In this document: in pieces, positions 15,600-17,018 of the stretch
Position numbering within the stretch: position 1 is the first letter of the stretch
Layout: the number at the start of each line of letters is the position of its first letter
Assembly: GCA_045645905.1 (NCBI GenBank)
Contig: JAZRJT010000070.1
Location: 1 to 17,018 of the forward strand
DNA length: 17,018 nt
Reading direction: 5' to 3'
Source of the DNA: SIG440 sp045645905
Lineage (GTDB): Bacteria > Bacillota > Clostridia > Monoglobales > Monoglobaceae
The notes under the pieces: generated by a model
Told to the model about the DNA's origin: nothing
Databases searched by the model: none
The model's input: the letters and a program-made list of their open reading frames with translations, nothing else
Position numbers and translations under genes: made by a program

Positions 15600-16250
15600 A
15601 TGATTAATATTGACGAACTTAAATTTGATGAAAAAGGTCTGATACCCGCCATAGTTGTGGATTCTGTAACAAAAAAGGTACTTACCCTTGCGTATATGAA
15701 CCGCGAAAGTTTAGAGATTTCGATGGAAAAGGGTTTGACTTGTTTCTGGAGCCGTTCAAGACAGGAGCTGTGGCTCAAGGGTGAAACCAGCGGCAACTAT
15801 CAGCACATTGTGTCAATTACAGCGGATTGCGACAACGATGCACTTGTTGTAATGGTTGAAAAGGAGGGTCCTGCCTGTCATACAGGCACAGATTCCTGTT
15901 TCACAAAGGAGTTGTGGCAAAGCGAGGATATGCACGAATTTTCACTTCAGGGGCTTATGGATTTGCTTATCGGCAGAAAGATTGAAAAGAAGGAAGCCTC
16001 ATACACCACATTCCTTTTTGAAAAGGGAATTGACAAAATACTCAAAAAGGTGGGAGAGGAGAACACCGAGGTTATTATTGCGGCTAAAGCTGATGACAAA
16101 AAGGAAACCATTTATGAAATCGCAGACCTTTGCTATCACGTGATGGTCTTAATGGTTGAAATGGGTATTTCGGTTGAGGATATCCACAAAGAGCTTGCAT
16201 CACGTCACGTAATAGACCACAAGGTTAAGCAGGAGAAAATGACAAAATGA
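15600..16250 (+). CDS. hisIE: bifunctional phosphoribosyl-AMP cyclohydrolase / phosphoribosyl-ATP pyrophosphatase
   Basis: This 216-residue fusion protein catalyses steps 2 and 3: pyrophosphate removal from PR-ATP, then ring opening of PR-AMP. The N-terminal HisI domain (~1-108) shows TCFWSRSRQELWLKGETSG, ADCDNDAL with metal-binding Asp/Cys residues, and PACHTGTDSCF with the zinc cysteines. The C-terminal HisE domain (~115-216) is a MazG-like all-helical fold with GIDKILKKVGEENTEVIIAAK and YEIADLCYHVMVLM, whose acidic residues bind magnesium. An AGGAGG at 15586-15591 overlaps the hisF stop and is the strongest ribosome binding site in the operon. The stop overlaps the next start (ATGA). Confidence 0.97.
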   Translation: MINIDELKFDEKGLIPAIVVDSVTKKVLTLAYMNRESLEISMEKGLTCFWSRSRQELWLKGETSGNYQHIVSITADCDNDALVVMVEKEGPACHTGTDSCFTKELWQSEDMHEFSLQGLMDLLIGRKIEKKEASYTTFLFEKGIDKILKKVGEENTEVIIAAKADDKKETIYEIADLCYHVMVLMVEMGISVEDIHKELASRHVIDHKVKQEKMTK

Positions 16251-17018
16251 TTTTAGAGGATTTTCACATTCATTCAACCTATTGCGACGGCAAGAATACC
16301 CTTGAGGAAATGGTTCGAAGCGCAATTGAATTAAAAATGACACGAATTGGATTTTCGGGTCACGCATATACCGCATTTTCGGATGTATACTGTATGTCGC
16401 TTGAAGATACGGTAAGGTACGCAGAAGATATTGCCGAGCTTAAAGAAAAATATAAAGGCAAAATTGAAATTCTTTGTGGACTTGAAATGGATTACTTTTC
16501 CGATAAGCCACAGATAAAAACAGATTATCTTATCGGCTCGGTGCACTATGTACATAAAGACGGAAAACATCTTGAAGTTGACTCTAGTGAAGAAGGTTTC
16601 AAAAATAATGTAGAAACCTTTTTCGGCGGCGACTACTATGCTTATGCAGAAGAATATTTTACGTTGATGGGTGATGTAATAAGCAAAACAGGAGCAGATA
16701 TTGTGGGGCATTTTGACTTGTGTTCCAAATTTAACGAAGGAAACCGACTTTTTGATACTAAAAACCCTCGATACATTGCTGCGGCAAAGGCGGCAATAGA
16801 CAAGCTGATTTTGTGCGGCAAGCCTTTTGAAATTAATACAGGTGCAATTTCACGGGGATATCGTACAGAGGCGTATCCCGAAATACAGTTTCTTGAATAC
16901 ATTGCCGAAAAAGGCGGAAGAGTAATCCTATCCAGCGACAGCCACTCGGCAAACACACTTTGTTATAAGTTCAGCGAATACGAACGCATTGCAAAGGATA
17001 TTGGGTTTAAAGATTTAA
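16247..17018 (+). CDS. PHP-family histidinol-phosphatase, 3' end outside window
   Basis: This frame runs 257 codons from ATG 16247 to the window edge without a stop; the family is around 260-280 residues, so it is nearly complete. It would hydrolyse histidinol phosphate to histidinol, the step between HisC and HisD. PHP metal-ligand motifs are present: FHIHSTYCDG with His7 and His9, SGHA with His39, GLEMDY with Glu80, SVHY with His100, GHFD with His155, and SSDSH with Asp231 and His233. It overlaps hisIE by 4 bases, which places it in the operon. It resembles HisK/HisJ of Gram-positive bacteria rather than the HAD-type phosphatase of HisB. Other PHP enzymes share these motifs, but context makes histidinol phosphatase much the best guess. 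Confidence 0.9.
   Translation, partial: MILEDFHIHSTYCDGKNTLEEMVRSAIELKMTRIGFSGHAYTAFSDVYCMSLEDTVRYAEDIAELKEKYKGKIEILCGLEMDYFSDKPQIKTDYLIGSVHYVHKDGKHLEVDSSEEGFKNNVETFFGGDYYAYAEEYFTLMGDVISKTGADIVGHFDLCSKFNEGNRLFDTKNPRYIAAAKAAIDKLILCGKPFEINTGAISRGYRTEAYPEIQFLEYIAEKGGRVILSSDSHSANTLCYKFSEYERIAKDIGFKDL

Noticed and set aside
15185..15796. 203-codon open frame on the minus strand
   Set aside because: It lies antisense to hisF and hisIE, both of which have intact catalytic motifs. The translation is Ser/Pro-rich and low complexity, as expected for a shadow frame.
1..17018. Mobile elements, CRISPR arrays, tRNA or rRNA genes
   Set aside because: No transposase, integrase, terminal inverted repeat with target duplication, regularly spaced repeat, or tRNA/rRNA signature was seen. 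The only large repeat is internal to the secreted protein.

Overview
The window looks like a chromosomal piece of a low-GC Gram-positive bacterium, most likely an anaerobic Clostridia-type (Firmicutes) gut organism. The grounds are strong GGAGG-type ribosome binding sites, AT-rich intergenic DNA with sigma-A-like promoters, intrinsic terminators with U tracts, a short HisG paired with HisZ, a fused HisIE, a YerC/TrpR-like regulator heading the his genes, and a cobalamin-dependent methionine synthase whose reactivation module is a separate protein. I cannot name the genus from sequence alone.

Layout. (1) 2-271: the 3' end of obg, including the C-terminal OCT domain, followed by a possible 28-codon ORF and a hairpin terminator. 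(2) 416-4361: a single-gene transcription unit with a good promoter and a terminator. It encodes a 1256-residue secreted, multi-domain beta-rich protein that contains two copies of a ~310-residue module. (3) 4383-8285: a three-gene methionine/folate unit, metF - MetH-reactivation protein - metH, with overlapping genes. (4) 8309-17018: a complete histidine operon, yerC/hisR-like regulator - hisZ - hisG - hisD - hisC - hisB - hisH - hisA - hisF - hisIE - PHP-type histidinol phosphatase. The last gene runs off the right edge. The genes overlap or lie 0-12 bases apart, except for a 152-base gap between hisD and hisC that holds a GC-rich fold-back element.

How the parts work together. MetF makes 5-methyl-tetrahydrofolate. 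MetH (zinc/homocysteine, pterin and cobalamin modules) uses it to make methionine, and the small neighbour is expected to help reactivate oxidised cobalamin. The his operon encodes every step from PRPP + ATP to histidine, including the phosphatase that is often missing from his operons. A 14-base palindrome over the -10 box of the his promoter is a natural candidate operator for the TrpR-like protein encoded by the first gene.

Most of the window is well-known metabolism. The less ordinary parts are the large secreted protein with its duplicated module, the candidate operator, and the structured hisD-hisC spacer. No mobile element, CRISPR array, tRNA, rRNA or clear defence system was seen.
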